From CAZIDL01 sp964537825 (GTDB lineage: Bacteria; Bacteroidota; Bacteroidia; Flavobacteriales_D; CAYVSK01), in NCBI GenBank assembly GCA_964537825.1, contig CAZIDL010000001.1:62001-126000 (forward strand): DNA of 64,000 nt, read 5' to 3'. The position numbers and the translations under genes are program-made. Under the pieces are notes generated by a model, which saw only the letters and a list, made by a program, of their open reading frames with translations, was not told where the DNA came from and searched no databases. The stretch's first letter is position 1, and each line of letters starts with the position of its first letter. Positions 26,067 through 36,600 of the stretch are shown here, one piece after another.

Positions 26067-28238
26067 TCAGATGACGAAGCGCCAGACGAGCTTGCCGATC
26101 ACAGAGGTGCGTGTGGTATGTATCACGTCGTTCTTCGTGTTGTAACGCTGGTTCACGATCAGGAAAAATCGGGTGCCGACCTTCGGGATCCATTGGAGTC
26201 GATAGTTCATGATCCCTAATTCGTCCTGGTTGTTCCACTGAGCGAAAAGGGATCCGAAAAGGTCCGGTGTGATCGCATAATCGAGCCGGGTCCCGAAAAG
26301 GTTCGTCCGCAATCGTTCGTTCGACATGCGTATCTGATTCCTTTCGTAATTCACCCCTATGGTAAGGAACCTGCTCGTCCGCCAGCTCAGGGAATAGTTG
26401 CTCTGAACGCTCGATCCATCGAAAAAATCCCCCCAATCCACCGAAACGCTTCCGGAAAAGGTGCGACCGGAGAAGGAAGAAGCGTTCAGGTTGTACCGAG
26501 TGGTCCAATATTCTCCGCTGTCCACTCGTAGTTCATTTTCGATACTGAAGGGGCGGCGGACCCCTTCTCCGTTCCTGGAAATACTGAAGCCCATGCTTTC
26601 CCCCGACCTGGTCTTGAACCCAAAGGGTTTGATCGTGTAAAGGAAGGTCTGCAGTTCCTTGGTATCGTCGAAGTAGGTGTAAGTGATCTGACCGGGTGAC
26701 AACTTGAACTGCTGGATCCAACCAAGCCATCCATCGGGATCGGGACGGGGCTCCCAATTCATCATCCCGAATGCTTCCTGGAAATTCCGTCGCCGCATCA
26801 GCCCGACCTCAGGATCGAACGGGGCCTGACTGCGCTGGTAGGAGGTGAAGACGAAGAGTTGATCATTGGGATAAGTGGCTTCCACCCGATAGGCATTGGC
26901 CTTTTCATCGAAGTTCTTGTCGTCATCATAGGTATGTACGTAAGTGCTACGCATGTTGAGGTTCTTATCTCCCAGGAACTTCGAAGTCCGATAACGACCG
27001 TTCACTCCAGTGGTCGTATGCCATCTGCCCTTGGCGTATTTGTTGACCGTCATGGCCCCTATCGTCGATTGTTTCCCGACGTTCTCCCGCCAGCTTGCTA
27101 CCGTGTAGTTGGTCGTGGGGATGCTATCCTTGCTCGCGGTTTGGATCGACATCGCTCCGATCGTGGAATTTCTTTGCTTCCCGAGTATCCTGGTCCCGGC
27201 GAGGATGGGGATCTGTTCGCGATCGCGGGTGAGGCCGATCCTTCTCGAATAGAAAGGGGTGACCCGATTTCCGCCGAAACCCATATTGAAGTAGTTCTGC
27301 CCTTCGAGAAAGAACTCTCGTCGCTCAGGGAATCGGAGGGGAAAACGCGTTAGGTTGATCTGTTGACGATCGGCCTCCACTTGAGCGAAATCCGTGTTGA
27401 TCGTCAGTCTGGCCCGGATGGTCGGGGTGATCGAATAATTGACGTCGCCGCCCACATCGAACAACCTGCTCGGTTCATCGCCATCATCCTGGAGCCCTGC
27501 CAGCCCGTAAGGCTTTAATTCCACGAAATCCTTCGTTCGTAGCTTGTCCAGGTTGGTCAACGTGCCCGCTCGGTTGACCTGTTGGAAGCTCATGTCCCGT
27601 GACCATCCGGTCCATCTTACTTGTTCTCGTTTGCGACGGATGTTCCGCTGGAAGTTAACACCCCATTCCTGTTTTGGGCTATTGGGATATTTGAGGGTAG
27701 TGAAGGGGATCTTGATCTCGGCGAACCACCCTTGATCGGTGATGCGTGTGGCCACGTCCCAAACACCATCCCAATTCTTGTTGCTCGCGTCCCCGTTGTT
27801 GATCACCTGGTAGTCGAGGCGTGCCCCATTCGGGTTGGTCACGAACTGGTATCCGTTCCGGTCATCGTTGTAGGTGTCCAGGATGACCTGAAAATCGTCT
27901 TCGGGCCCGTTGTTGAAATCCCTTCGAAGTTCTTTATGGATGATCCCATCCGGGTCTTTATCGTAGCACCAGGCGAAAATGTAGAGGTTCCGGTCGCCGT
28001 AAGCGATCGCCACTTCTGTCCGTTCAGTAGCAGGTTCTCCCACGTTCATTTCCCGCTGCACGAAATCCTTGGCGCGATCCGCTACTTTCCAGACCGAATC
28101 CTTCGGAACCCCGTCCATTTTCACCCTTTTTTCCGTGTAGCTGGCTTCCAGGGTCCGGTCCTGGCCGGTTTGAGAAAGGGATTGGGAGATGAGGCTTAAG
28201 CTTAGGGCAAAGAGGAAGAGCTTCCGGACCATAAACAA
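26067..28238 (-). CDS. Outer-membrane protein with CBM9-like domain and DUF5916-type barrel
   Basis: 723 residues. A signal peptide (FLFALSLSLISQSLS) precedes a family 9 carbohydrate-binding-like domain (about 30-215; YTEKRVKMDGVPKDSVW and VILDTYNDDRNGYQF are typical) and a long C-terminal region of about 500 residues rich in alternating aromatic strands, ending in WRFVI, as in the DUF5916 family. I infer an outer-membrane barrel with an N-terminal ligand-binding domain. The real substrate is not known for the family. MVRKLF two codons downstream is an equally likely start. Monocistronic. Confidence 0.88.
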   Translation of the reverse strand: MFMVRKLFLFALSLSLISQSLSQTGQDRTLEASYTEKRVKMDGVPKDSVWKVADRAKDFVQREMNVGEPATERTEVAIAYGDRNLYIFAWCYDKDPDGIIHKELRRDFNNGPEDDFQVILDTYNDDRNGYQFVTNPNGARLDYQVINNGDASNKNWDGVWDVATRITDQGWFAEIKIPFTTLKYPNSPKQEWGVNFQRNIRRKREQVRWTGWSRDMSFQQVNRAGTLTNLDKLRTKDFVELKPYGLAGLQDDGDEPSRLFDVGGDVNYSITPTIRARLTINTDFAQVEADRQQINLTRFPLRFPERREFFLEGQNYFNMGFGGNRVTPFYSRRIGLTRDREQIPILAGTRILGKQRNSTIGAMSIQTASKDSIPTTNYTVASWRENVGKQSTIGAMTVNKYAKGRWHTTTGVNGRYRTSKFLGDKNLNMRSTYVHTYDDDKNFDEKANAYRVEATYPNDQLFVFTSYQRSQAPFDPEVGLMRRRNFQEAFGMMNWEPRPDPDGWLGWIQQFKLSPGQITYTYFDDTKELQTFLYTIKPFGFKTRSGESMGFSISRNGEGVRRPFSIENELRVDSGEYWTTRYNLNASSFSGRTFSGSVSVDWGDFFDGSSVQSNYSLSWRTSRFLTIGVNYERNQIRMSNERLRTNLFGTRLDYAITPDLFGSLFAQWNNQDELGIMNYRLQWIPKVGTRFFLIVNQRYNTKNDVIHTTRTSVIGKLVWRFVI

Positions 28239-28249
28239 TTTTGTCGTGG

Positions 28250-28257
28250 CAAAAGTA
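28250..28257 (-). promoter_or_regulatory. -7 box (TACTTTTG) of the DUF5916 gene
   Basis: Minus-strand TACTTTTG, full match to TAnnTTTG, 11 bases before the annotated ATG. This gives a very short leader. No -33 element at normal spacing. Confidence 0.45.
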
Positions 28258-28303
28258 GGAGGACTCCAAGAACACCCTGATCTTTTTCAACACTGGTCTG
28301 GCT

Positions 28304-28311
28304 TAGATTTG
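28304..28311 (+). promoter_or_regulatory. -7 box (TAGATTTG) of the usp-SulP-dehydrogenase operon
   Basis: Full match to TAnnTTTG, 7 bases before the ATG at 28319, overlapping the region of the purine-rich AAGGAG at 28312-28317. If it is the promoter, the mRNA would lose that ribosome site, so box and ribosome site cannot both be used from this start. Confidence 0.35.
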
Positions 28312-28318
28312 AAGGAGC

Positions 28319-29203
28319 ATGTCCCGAAAACCATATCCTTTCCATAGGATCGCTACTGCGTTGGCCTTTTCTCCCAGAGCTGAAGCCATCCTCCACGAGA
28401 GCCGCATCCTCGTGGAGCGCTTTGGTGCTGAGCTCGTTCTGATCCACGTTGGGGAGCATTCCGTGGAATTGGAGCGACGAATGGATGATCTTTTGGAACG
28501 CACTGGGATCGAGAAAGAGAGTTGTCGGATCGTTTGGCGTGAAGGGAAGGCAGCAGATACCATTTTGAGGGTTTGCGAAGAAGAGGACGTGAACCTCCTC
28601 CTATTGGGAGCCCTCCGCAAAGAAAAGCTCTATGCTTATTACTTGGGCTCCGTGGCAAGAAAGGTTTCCCGCTCAGCTCCTTGTTCGGTCCTCCTTTTGA
28701 TCGAGCCGAGTGAGGAGGGGCAGTATTTCGGGACCTTGGTGGTGAACGGCATCGATCATCCCAAGACCCGCGAGACCGTTCGGACCGCTTTTTACTTTGC
28801 GCGAATGGTGGCCGCTCGAGAGATCCGGATGGTGGAAGAGGTCCATCCATCGAGGATCGAGGTAGTGATCCAGGATGACAAGAGCCGGCAAGAAGCCATA
28901 GAGGTGCGTAAGGATCTCCGCGAGCGGGAACACCAGAGGGTAGAAGGCTTGATCCATGAGAACGATCCGGATGGCGAGTTCGAAGTCCGCCAGCAATGCA
29001 TATTCGGGAAGCCCGGTTATACGATAGGTCATTATGCTGAAGCGGAAAAGGCGGATCTCTTGGTCCTGAATTCCCCGGATAAGCAGATGGGGCTCATCGA
29101 TCGATTTTTTCCGCACGGCATCGAGTACATCCTTTCGGACATGCCGACCAATGTGCTCTTGGTCCGTTCGACCCCTGGATCGGAAAAAGAAGGGCGCTCA
29201 TGA
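28319..29203 (+). CDS. Tandem-domain universal stress protein
   Basis: 294 residues, two UspA-fold domains (about 5-140 and 145-290). The first keeps a nucleotide-loop-like LGALR...YLGSVARKV pattern; the second (NSPDKQ) has lost the glycine motif, so only one site may bind ATP. Cytosolic, function inferred as stress- or energy-linked regulation. AAGGAG lies just before the ATG. Its stop overlaps the SulP start (ATGA), and SulP overlaps the dehydrogenase, so the three are tightly coupled. USP genes beside SulP transporters are a recurring pairing, suggesting that the USP controls the transporter. Confidence 0.88.
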   Translation: MSRKPYPFHRIATALAFSPRAEAILHESRILVERFGAELVLIHVGEHSVELERRMDDLLERTGIEKESCRIVWREGKAADTILRVCEEEDVNLLLLGALRKEKLYAYYLGSVARKVSRSAPCSVLLLIEPSEEGQYFGTLVVNGIDHPKTRETVRTAFYFARMVAAREIRMVEEVHPSRIEVVIQDDKSRQEAIEVRKDLREREHQRVEGLIHENDPDGEFEVRQQCIFGKPGYTIGHYAEAEKADLLVLNSPDKQMGLIDRFFPHGIEYILSDMPTNVLLVRSTPGSEKEGRS

Positions 29204-31437
29204 GCTCGGGGTTTTGGGATCGGATGCCTAAAGCGGCCCAGCATTGGCCGAAGGACCTGAGTGCAGGATTTACGGTATCGCTCATAGCGCTTCCGCTTTC
29301 CATGGCATTGGCCATGGCCTCGGAGGTCCCTCCGATGGCAGGCATGATCGCTTCGGTCGTGGGAGGGATGGTGGTAGCCCTTTTCGGTGGCTCCAATGTG
29401 ACCATCACGGGCCCCGGGAACGGGTTGGTCGTCGTGATCCTGAGCGCTGTCACGGCCTTGGGGAATGGGGATCCGAGCAAAGGGTACCCTTACATGTTAG
29501 CTGCCGTGGTTGTCGCTGGGGCGATCCTTGTCATATTCGGCTTTCTACGGATGGGGGCCTTGGGGGATCTGTTCCCTTCGACTGCGGTGCAGGGGATTCT
29601 GGGGGCCATCGGGCTCATCTTCATCGCTAAGCAGTTCCACAACATGATCGGGGTCCCGGGCCCGGAGAACGCTGGGAACGTGGAGCTTCTGCTCGACATC
29701 CCTTACGCTCTGAAGCGCTTTTATACCGAGGGATACAGTTATCACGTTCCGGTGATCGGTCTTTTGAGCCTGCTCATTATGGCTTTTCATTCGCGGGTCC
29801 CCTTTCGTTGGTTCCGGGTGCTTCCTGCACCCATGTGGGTGCTCCTTCTTGTTCTCGGATACGCCTTTTACTTCGAGTTCATTGCTTATTCGTCGTATCC
29901 GATCCCGGAGGAAAAGCTCATCAGCATGCCGGAGGATCTGGGTGGAAGCTTCGTCTTTCCCGATTTCGGAAAACTGCTTCACTCCGAGTTCATCCTGGCG
30001 GTCCTTGGTATCACCCTCATTACGAGCATGGAATCCCTCCTGAGCATCAAAGCGGTGGACCGGCTCGATCCCTTTAAGCGGAGGTCGAACGCGGACCGTG
30101 ATCTCAAGGCCCTCGGCTTGGGTTCGATCGGTTCTGGTCTATTGGGCGGACTTCCTGTGGTGACGGTGATCGCAAGAAGCTCGGTGAACGTGAACAATGG
30201 AGCCAGAACGCGGGCTTCCAACTTCTTCCACGGAGCTTGCCTCCTGCTGATCGTGCTTCTCTTCCAGGACCTGCTAAGATGGGTTCCGCTTTCCGCTTTG
30301 GCAGGTATTCTGATCTACACGGGCTACAAGCTCATCCCGCCGGACCTTTTTCGGCAGATCCACCAAGTAGGGGTGGAGCAGACACTGATCTTCCTCGCTA
30401 CCTTGGTCGTGACCTTTTGGTTCGGCTTGCTTCAGGGAATGGCAGTAGGCATCCTTACGACCATGATCGTTCAGTTCGTCTTTATCCCGCCGGGCCAGTT
30501 GATCCTACACAACCCCTTTCAACCCAATACCCTGATGTATCAAGAGAGCGACGGGAAATTCTACGTTGGCGTGAAAGCTTATTCCAATTTTCTCAACTAC
30601 CTCCAGTTAAAGAAGCAATTGGATGCCATCCCCCGAAAGCAACACGTGATCCTGGACCTCTCCCTCACTACCTTCGTCGATCACACCGTCATGGAACATC
30701 TATCCCATTATTCCGACGATTACGAGGAAGAAGGCGGGCGTTTCGAGGTGGTCGGGTTGGACGTGCATCGTGCTTCGAGCCCCCATTCCTTCGCTCCCCG
30801 CCGGGTCAATCGGATGGCCGAGCGGCCCAAGAGTTCTGATGAAAGCCTGACCAAACGTCAGGAGGCTTTAAAGGCGTATATGGAAGAACTCGGATGGGAC
30901 TTTCGGGCCGAGAGCATCCATCGTTCCCCCGACCTTGAATATTTCCCGCTCTTCCGGACCAAGACGATCGACCATGTCTTCAACCGTTGTGAAGGCAGAG
31001 ATGATGGGATCCGCTATAAGCTCTTCGATGTGGAATATTACGAAGGGGTGTTCATCGCCAAACAAGTGTTCCGTACCACGGTCCTGGTCATCCATATGGA
31101 TCGGGAAATGCCCCGCTTTACATTGGACAAAGAAGGGCTTTTTCATCGGGCGGCGGAGCTCATCGGTTTCTCCTATATCGAGTTGGAAGCCTATCCTGAC
31201 TTTTCTCGCCGATTCCTTCTCAAAGGCGATAATGAGCGGGCTATCAAGGGCTTTTTCGAAAGGGGTCTCGTCCGATTCTTCGAAAGCAATCCCTATTATC
31301 ACGTTCAAAGCACGTATGAATCGCTCCTTATTTTTAAGCGAGAGCGGTTAGCTTCGATCAGCGAGGTCAAAGCCTTGATCGATTTCGGTTCAAGGCTTGC
31401 AGCATGCATTCGCCAAAAACATGATGGGGAACGATGA
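29200..31437 (+). CDS. SulP-family anion transporter with STAS and an extra C-terminal domain
   Basis: 745 residues. Membrane domain about 10-430 with the SulP signature region AGFTVSLIALPLSMALA and GSNVTITGPGNG, then a STAS domain (about 450-535; HVILDLSLTTFVDH). SulP proteins carry sulphate, bicarbonate or other anions. Beyond STAS an unusual domain of about 205 residues (540-745) follows, with segments YFPLFRTKTIDHVF, MPRFTLDKEGLFHRAAELIG and YPDFSRRFLLKGDNERAIKGFF. These resemble a soluble domain of unknown function seen in other bacterial membrane proteins, from memory and not checked. ATG overlaps the USP stop; TGA overlaps the next gene. Confidence 0.92.
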   Translation: MSSGFWDRMPKAAQHWPKDLSAGFTVSLIALPLSMALAMASEVPPMAGMIASVVGGMVVALFGGSNVTITGPGNGLVVVILSAVTALGNGDPSKGYPYMLAAVVVAGAILVIFGFLRMGALGDLFPSTAVQGILGAIGLIFIAKQFHNMIGVPGPENAGNVELLLDIPYALKRFYTEGYSYHVPVIGLLSLLIMAFHSRVPFRWFRVLPAPMWVLLLVLGYAFYFEFIAYSSYPIPEEKLISMPEDLGGSFVFPDFGKLLHSEFILAVLGITLITSMESLLSIKAVDRLDPFKRRSNADRDLKALGLGSIGSGLLGGLPVVTVIARSSVNVNNGARTRASNFFHGACLLLIVLLFQDLLRWVPLSALAGILIYTGYKLIPPDLFRQIHQVGVEQTLIFLATLVVTFWFGLLQGMAVGILTTMIVQFVFIPPGQLILHNPFQPNTLMYQESDGKFYVGVKAYSNFLNYLQLKKQLDAIPRKQHVILDLSLTTFVDHTVMEHLSHYSDDYEEEGGRFEVVGLDVHRASSPHSFAPRRVNRMAERPKSSDESLTKRQEALKAYMEELGWDFRAESIHRSPDLEYFPLFRTKTIDHVFNRCEGRDDGIRYKLFDVEYYEGVFIAKQVFRTTVLVIHMDREMPRFTLDKEGLFHRAAELIGFSYIELEAYPDFSRRFLLKGDNERAIKGFFERGLVRFFESNPYYHVQSTYESLLIFKRERLASISEVKALIDFGSRLAACIRQKHDGER

Positions 31438-32384
31438 AGGTCCTTTTTCTCGATACGGTCCACCCTCTGCTGCAAGAGCGACTTGAAGCGAATGGGTGTT
31501 CCTGTGAGCATTGCCTTGAGGAAGGAAAGGAATACGTCGAAAACATCGTTGGGGCTTATAAGGGGTTGGTGGTAAGGAGCCGGATCCCTTTGGACCGAAC
31601 GCTTCTTGAAAAGGCCGAAAAGCTCGAGTTCATCGCCCGTTCCGGTGCCGGACTGGAGAATATTGACGTTACGTATTGCCGGGAGAAGGGGATCAAACTA
31701 TTCCATGCACCAGAGGGGAATAGAGATGCGGTCGGAGAGCATGCCGTGGGAATGCTCTTGTCGCTGTTCAACAAGCTCTGCAAAGGGGACCGGGAGGTGC
31801 GCCAAGGGGTCTGGGAGCGCGAAGGGAATCGGGGTGTGGAACTGGGGGAGCGGAGCGTCGGTATCGTTGGCTTAGGCAATACTGGGAGAAGCTTTGCCCG
31901 TAAGCTCAAAGGTTTCGGTTGCCGTATCCTGAGCTACGACAAGTACTTGGATGCAGGATCTGTTGAAGAAGGGGTCGAAGGGGTCTCACTGGAGCAAATC
32001 CAGCAAGAGGCGGATGTGCTAAGTTTCCATGTGCCTCTTACGGAAGAGACCCACTCCTATTTCAATGAAGATCTCCTGAAGCGGATGGAACATCCCTTTT
32101 ACCTCGTTAATACGTCCCGTGGAAAGGTCGTCGATACCGAGGCTGTCCTCGAGGGATTCCGATCGGAGAAACTCCGAGGAGCTTGTCTGGACGTGCTGGA
32201 GTTCGAAAAAGCGTCTTTCGAACATTTGCAAGAAGCCGATATACCAACTTCTTATCTGCGGTTGCTGAAGGAAGAACGAGTGCTTTTATCCCCCCATGTT
32301 GCCGGATGGACGGATGCTTCCTACAAACGCTTGAGCGCAGTGCTTGCAAAGAAAGTGTTAAGGTGGAAAGAGGGAAGAGGTTAA
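31434..32384 (+). CDS. D-isomer-specific 2-hydroxyacid dehydrogenase (SerA-like)
   Basis: 316 residues, catalytic core only, with no C-terminal ACT domain. The NAD-binding fold has VGIVGLGNTGRSFA; catalytic residues are expected in VNTSRGKVVDTEA (Arg), the Glu region near LDVLEFEKA, and SPHVAGWT (His). Closest in style to phosphoglycerate dehydrogenases of Bacteroidota, but hydroxypyruvate or glyoxylate reductase is possible. It overlaps the SulP stop by 4 bases and is the last gene of the usp-SulP operon. Confidence 0.9.
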   Translation: MKVLFLDTVHPLLQERLEANGCSCEHCLEEGKEYVENIVGAYKGLVVRSRIPLDRTLLEKAEKLEFIARSGAGLENIDVTYCREKGIKLFHAPEGNRDAVGEHAVGMLLSLFNKLCKGDREVRQGVWEREGNRGVELGERSVGIVGLGNTGRSFARKLKGFGCRILSYDKYLDAGSVEEGVEGVSLEQIQQEADVLSFHVPLTEETHSYFNEDLLKRMEHPFYLVNTSRGKVVDTEAVLEGFRSEKLRGACLDVLEFEKASFEHLQEADIPTSYLRLLKEERVLLSPHVAGWTDASYKRLSAVLAKKVLRWKEGRG

Positions 32385-32578
32385 AGCCTACTGCTCCGGA
32401 TCCCTTTCATATTTCCGTGATGAACGGTCCAGAAAGAACAAGACAAGGCTTCGATATGGTCTGAAGCTCGATAGGGGGTCTTACTACCACTTGCCTTCCT
32501 GGACATGAAGCTTTCTTGCAAGATCTCTCAATCTCCCTCGGGTTCCCGATATTTGTAGTAAAATAAAATCGCCTTGCC

Positions 32579-33598
32579 ATGAAGGAGGTTAAAACGCTCG
32601 GTCAGTTCGTTACTGAGAATCAACAGGACTTTCCCTATGCTACGGGAGAATTGACCCGCTTGCTGAGCGATATCGAGATCGCGGCCAAGATCATCGACCG
32701 GGAGGTCAGCAAAGCGGGTTTGGTCGACATCCTTGGCACTCAAGGGACGCAGAACGTCCAGGGGGAAGCCCAGCAAAAGCTCGATGTCTTCGCTAACGAA
32801 CAATTGAGGGCCGCTTTCAAGGCAGGTTCCGAGGTGGCTGGGGTAGCTTCCGAGGAAATGGAGTCCTTCGAAGCTTTTAACGATCAGCAGTCCGTCGATG
32901 CTAAGTACGTGGTCTGTTTCGATCCGCTCGATGGAAGCGGGAATATCGATGTCAATGTTTCCATTGGGACCATCTTCAGCATCTTCAGAAGGAAGAGTGA
33001 AAAAGGGCCCGTCGGTCAGGAGGACTTCCTGCGAAGCGGGAGGGAGATCGTGGCCGCAGGTTATTTGGTCTATGGATCTTCCACGATGCTGGTTTATTCC
33101 ACCGGCAATGGGGTCAACGGCTTTACCCTTGATCCTTCCATCGGTGAATTCTGCCTTTCTCATCCGGACATGAAACTCCCCGAGAACGGCAAGACCTATT
33201 CGATCAACGAGGGCAATTACGCGAAATTCCCGGACGGGGTCAAGGAATACATCAAATACTGCCAAGAGGAGGACAAAGATTCTAAGCGCCCTTACAAAGC
33301 CCGTTACATCGGATCCTTCGTGAGCGATCTTCATCGAACCCTGATCAAGGGAGGCATCTTCATGTATCCGGCAACAGCCTCTTCCCCCAACGGGAAGCTC
33401 CGCCTTCTCTACGAATGCGCACCCATGGCCTATTTGGCCGAACAGGCTGGTGGACTGGCTACGGATGGGGAAAACCCTATCATCGCACTGGAACCCCAAG
33501 AGCTCCATCAACGGACGCCTCTCTTCATCGGGTCTCGGAACATGATCGAGCGCTTACAGGGAATGTTGAGTAAGAAAGCTGCCCATACCGAAGGGTAG
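32579..33598 (+). CDS. fbp: Fructose-1,6-bisphosphatase, class I
   Basis: 339 residues. It dephosphorylates fructose-1,6-bisphosphate in gluconeogenesis. Class I signatures are clear: GVASEEME, the metal site [38 protein letters not shown] and KGGIFMYPA. Start at 32579 is followed immediately by conserved TLGQFV. The 194-base gap before it (32385-32578) contains no recognisable gene or terminator. It is followed by mfd after 9 bases, so the two are probably cotranscribed. Confidence 0.98.
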   Translation: MKEVKTLGQFVTENQQDFPYATGELTRLLSDIEIAAKIIDREVSKAGLVDILGTQGTQNVQGEAQQKLDVFANEQLRAAFKAGSEVAGVASEEMESFEAFNDQQSVDAKYVVCFDPLDGSGNIDVNVSIGTIFSIFRRKSEKGPVGQEDFLRSGREIVAAGYLVYGSSTMLVYSTGNGVNGFTLDPSIGEFCLSHPDMKLPENGKTYSINEGNYAKFPDGVKEYIKYCQEEDKDSKRPYKARYIGSFVSDLHRTLIKGGIFMYPATASSPNGKLRLLYECAPMAYLAEQAGGLATDGENPIIALEPQELHQRTPLFIGSRNMIERLQGMLSKKAAHTEG

Positions 33599-33607
33599 CG
33601 TTGAGCG

Positions 33608-36600
33608 ATGGACAAGGCGACGCTCAGGAAGACCTATCAAGAAAGTGAAGAGGCAGCTTTTCTGAACAAGGCTGCACAAGAAAGAGCGGCACGCGTTCAC
33701 CTCAAGAACGCCATCGGCGCATCCGTTCCCCTCTACGCCATGAGCGTTCTATCCGCCTCGAGCGGGCTTCATCTTTTCATCCTCGATGATAAGGAAGAGG
33801 CCGCTTATTTCTTCAATGATCTTGAAGCCCTTGCAGAGAAGGAATATAAACCCTTTTTCTTTCCTGCCAGTTACCGCGATCCTTATGGTAAAGAAAAGGC
33901 GGACCCTACCGATATCCAGATGCGCACGGAGGCTCTGGAGGCGGTAGAGAACAGCGATGCCCGCAACAGCCTGGCCATCGTCACCTATCCTGAGGCCTTG
34001 GCCGAACGGGTCGTCACCCACGAGCACCTGGCTAAGAATTCGCTCAGCATCGAGACCGGCAAGGAATATTCGGTCGACTTTATCAACGAGCTGCTGATCG
34101 AGTTGGAGTTCGAAAAGGTGGATCATGTGGAAACCCCGGGACAATTCGCGGTCAGGGGGGGCATCGTGGACATTTTCTCATATACGGACGATCATCCCTA
34201 TCGCATCGAGTTCTTTGGGGACGAAGTGGATTCGCTCCGCCGATTCGATCCTGTGAGCCAACTTTCCCAAAAACGGGTGACGCGAATGACCGTCGTCCCG
34301 AACGTTCGCGAGAAACTCCTGCGGGAAGCACGCTGCAATGCCCTCGAATTTTTCGGTGAGGATGCTGCGGTATGGGTCCATTCCTACAGTATGTTCCTCG
34401 AAAAGGTCGAGCAGCGTTACGAGCGTGCGAAGGATGCTTATAAGGAAGAAGAGCGGCAAGAAGGGGTGACCAGAATGAGCCCTGAGGAACTCTATGTGGA
34501 CCGATCCGGGATGGAAGAGCAGCTCGCTGCCCTGCCTATCTTCGAGTTCAGCCCGACCCCTTACCACGAGCCTGAGAAGGTCGTGGATCTCGAATGCAAA
34601 CCCCAGCCCAGCTTCAACAAGGATTTCGATATGCTCTTCGAGGATCTCGAGGAGCAAAAACGAGCTGGTCATTCCCTTTGGATCCTGGCTGGTCAGTCCG
34701 ATCAGGTGGAGCGCCTTTACCGCATCATCGAGGATAAGGGAAAGGAGGAGCTCGGGGTGCAGGTCTTCCTCCTTCCGTTGTCCGCTGGGTTTATCGACCA
34801 GAAGCAGCGGATCGTCTGCTATACCGATCACCAGATCTTCGAACGTTACCACCGTTTCAAGCTAAAAGAAGGGTTTAAACGGAAGCAGGAAGCACTCACC
34901 ATCCAGGACCTGAACGAGCTTCAACCAGGGGACTACGTGGCCCATATCGATCACGGGATCGGCAAGTACTCAGGGCTTGAGACCATCGATGTTGACGGGA
35001 AGAAGCAGGAAGCGGTCCGATTGATCTACCGCGATCAGGACATCCTCTATGTCAGTATCCACTCCCTCCATCGGATCGCCCGCTATTCCGGTCAGGAAGG
35101 GAAGACCCCTAAGATCGACAAGTTGGGGTCGAACGCCTGGAAGAACCTCAAAAAGAAGACGAAAAAGAAGGTCAAAGAACTGGCCTTCGACCTGATCGAG
35201 CTCTATGCCAAACGCAAGGCCTCGAAAGGTTTTGCTTTCTCCGAGGACAGCTACCTACAGACCGAGCTCGAGGCCTCTTTCATGTTCGAGGATACGCCCG
35301 ACCAAGCCCAGGCTACACAGGATGTGAAGCAGGATATGGAGAAGGATCATCCCATGGACCGTCTGATCTGCGGTGATGTGGGTTTTGGAAAGACAGAAGT
35401 AGCTATTCGGGCCGCATTTAAGGCGGTTGCTGACAACAAGCAAGTGGCGGTCCTCGCCCCTACTACGATCCTTACCCTCCAGCATTATAACAGTTTTAAG
35501 GAACGCCTCAAGGACTTTCCCTGTTCGATAGGCTTGCTCAACCGCTTCCGCTCCCAAAAGGAACAAAAAGAGACCCGAGAAGCTCTTGCGAACGGCCAAC
35601 TGGATATCGTTATCGGCACCCATGCGCTCGTAGGTAAACAGGTGAAGTTCAACGATCTCGGCCTCCTCGTGATCGACGAAGAACAGAAGTTCGGGGTCTC
35701 CACCAAGGAAAAGCTGAAAACCCTCCGCGAGAACGTCGATACGCTTACGCTGACCGCCACTCCTATTCCGCGCACCCTTCAGTTCTCTCTCATGGGAGCG
35801 CGGGACCTTTCGATCATCAATACGCCACCGCCGAATCGCCATCCCGTTCAGACGGAGGTCCGTCCCTTCGATCCTGAGATCGCCCGGGAAGCGGTGCAGT
35901 ACGAAGTGAGTCGGAACGGGCAGGTCTTTTTCGTTCACAATCGGGTCCAGAACATCCAGCAGGTAAAAGAGATGGTGGAGAAAATGTGTCCGGAGGTGAA
36001 CGTGACCGTTGCGCATGGGCAGATGGAAGGAAAGGAGTTGGAGCAGGTTATGGTCGACTTCATGCAGGGTAAGCAGGAAGTGCTGGTCTGTACGACGATC
36101 ATCATGTCCGGTATCGATATTCCCAACGCCAATACCATGATCGTCAACGATGCCCATATGTTCGGCCTCAGCGACCTTCATCAATTGCGGGGAAGGGTGG
36201 GAAGGACCAACAAAAAAGCCTTTTGCTACCTGCTCGCTCCGGCGCTTCATTCCCTTACTGAAGAGGCCCGAAAGCGGCTTCGTGCGATCGAGCAGTTCTC
36301 CGAACTGGGAAGCGGCTTCAATATCGCGATGCGAGACCTCGATATCAGAGGTGCGGGCGATCTGTTGGGGGCCGAGCAGACCGGTTTCATCAACGACATC
36401 GGCTTCGAGATGTACCAAAAGATCCTCAATGAATCCGTTCAAGAGCTTAAAGAGAAGGAGTTCAAGGAACTCTTTCACCAGGAACAGGAAGAGGCCGGTC
36501 GTTATGTGGAGGAATGCCAGATCGAGACGGACCTCGAAGTGCGTATTCCAGATCAGTACGTCAAGGACATCAACGAACGGCTCAGCCTTTATCAGCGGCT

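Noticed and set aside
35255..36478. 407-residue minus-strand open frame opposite mfd
   Set aside because: Lies fully inside the conserved mfd helicase region; a by-product of GC-rich codon use.
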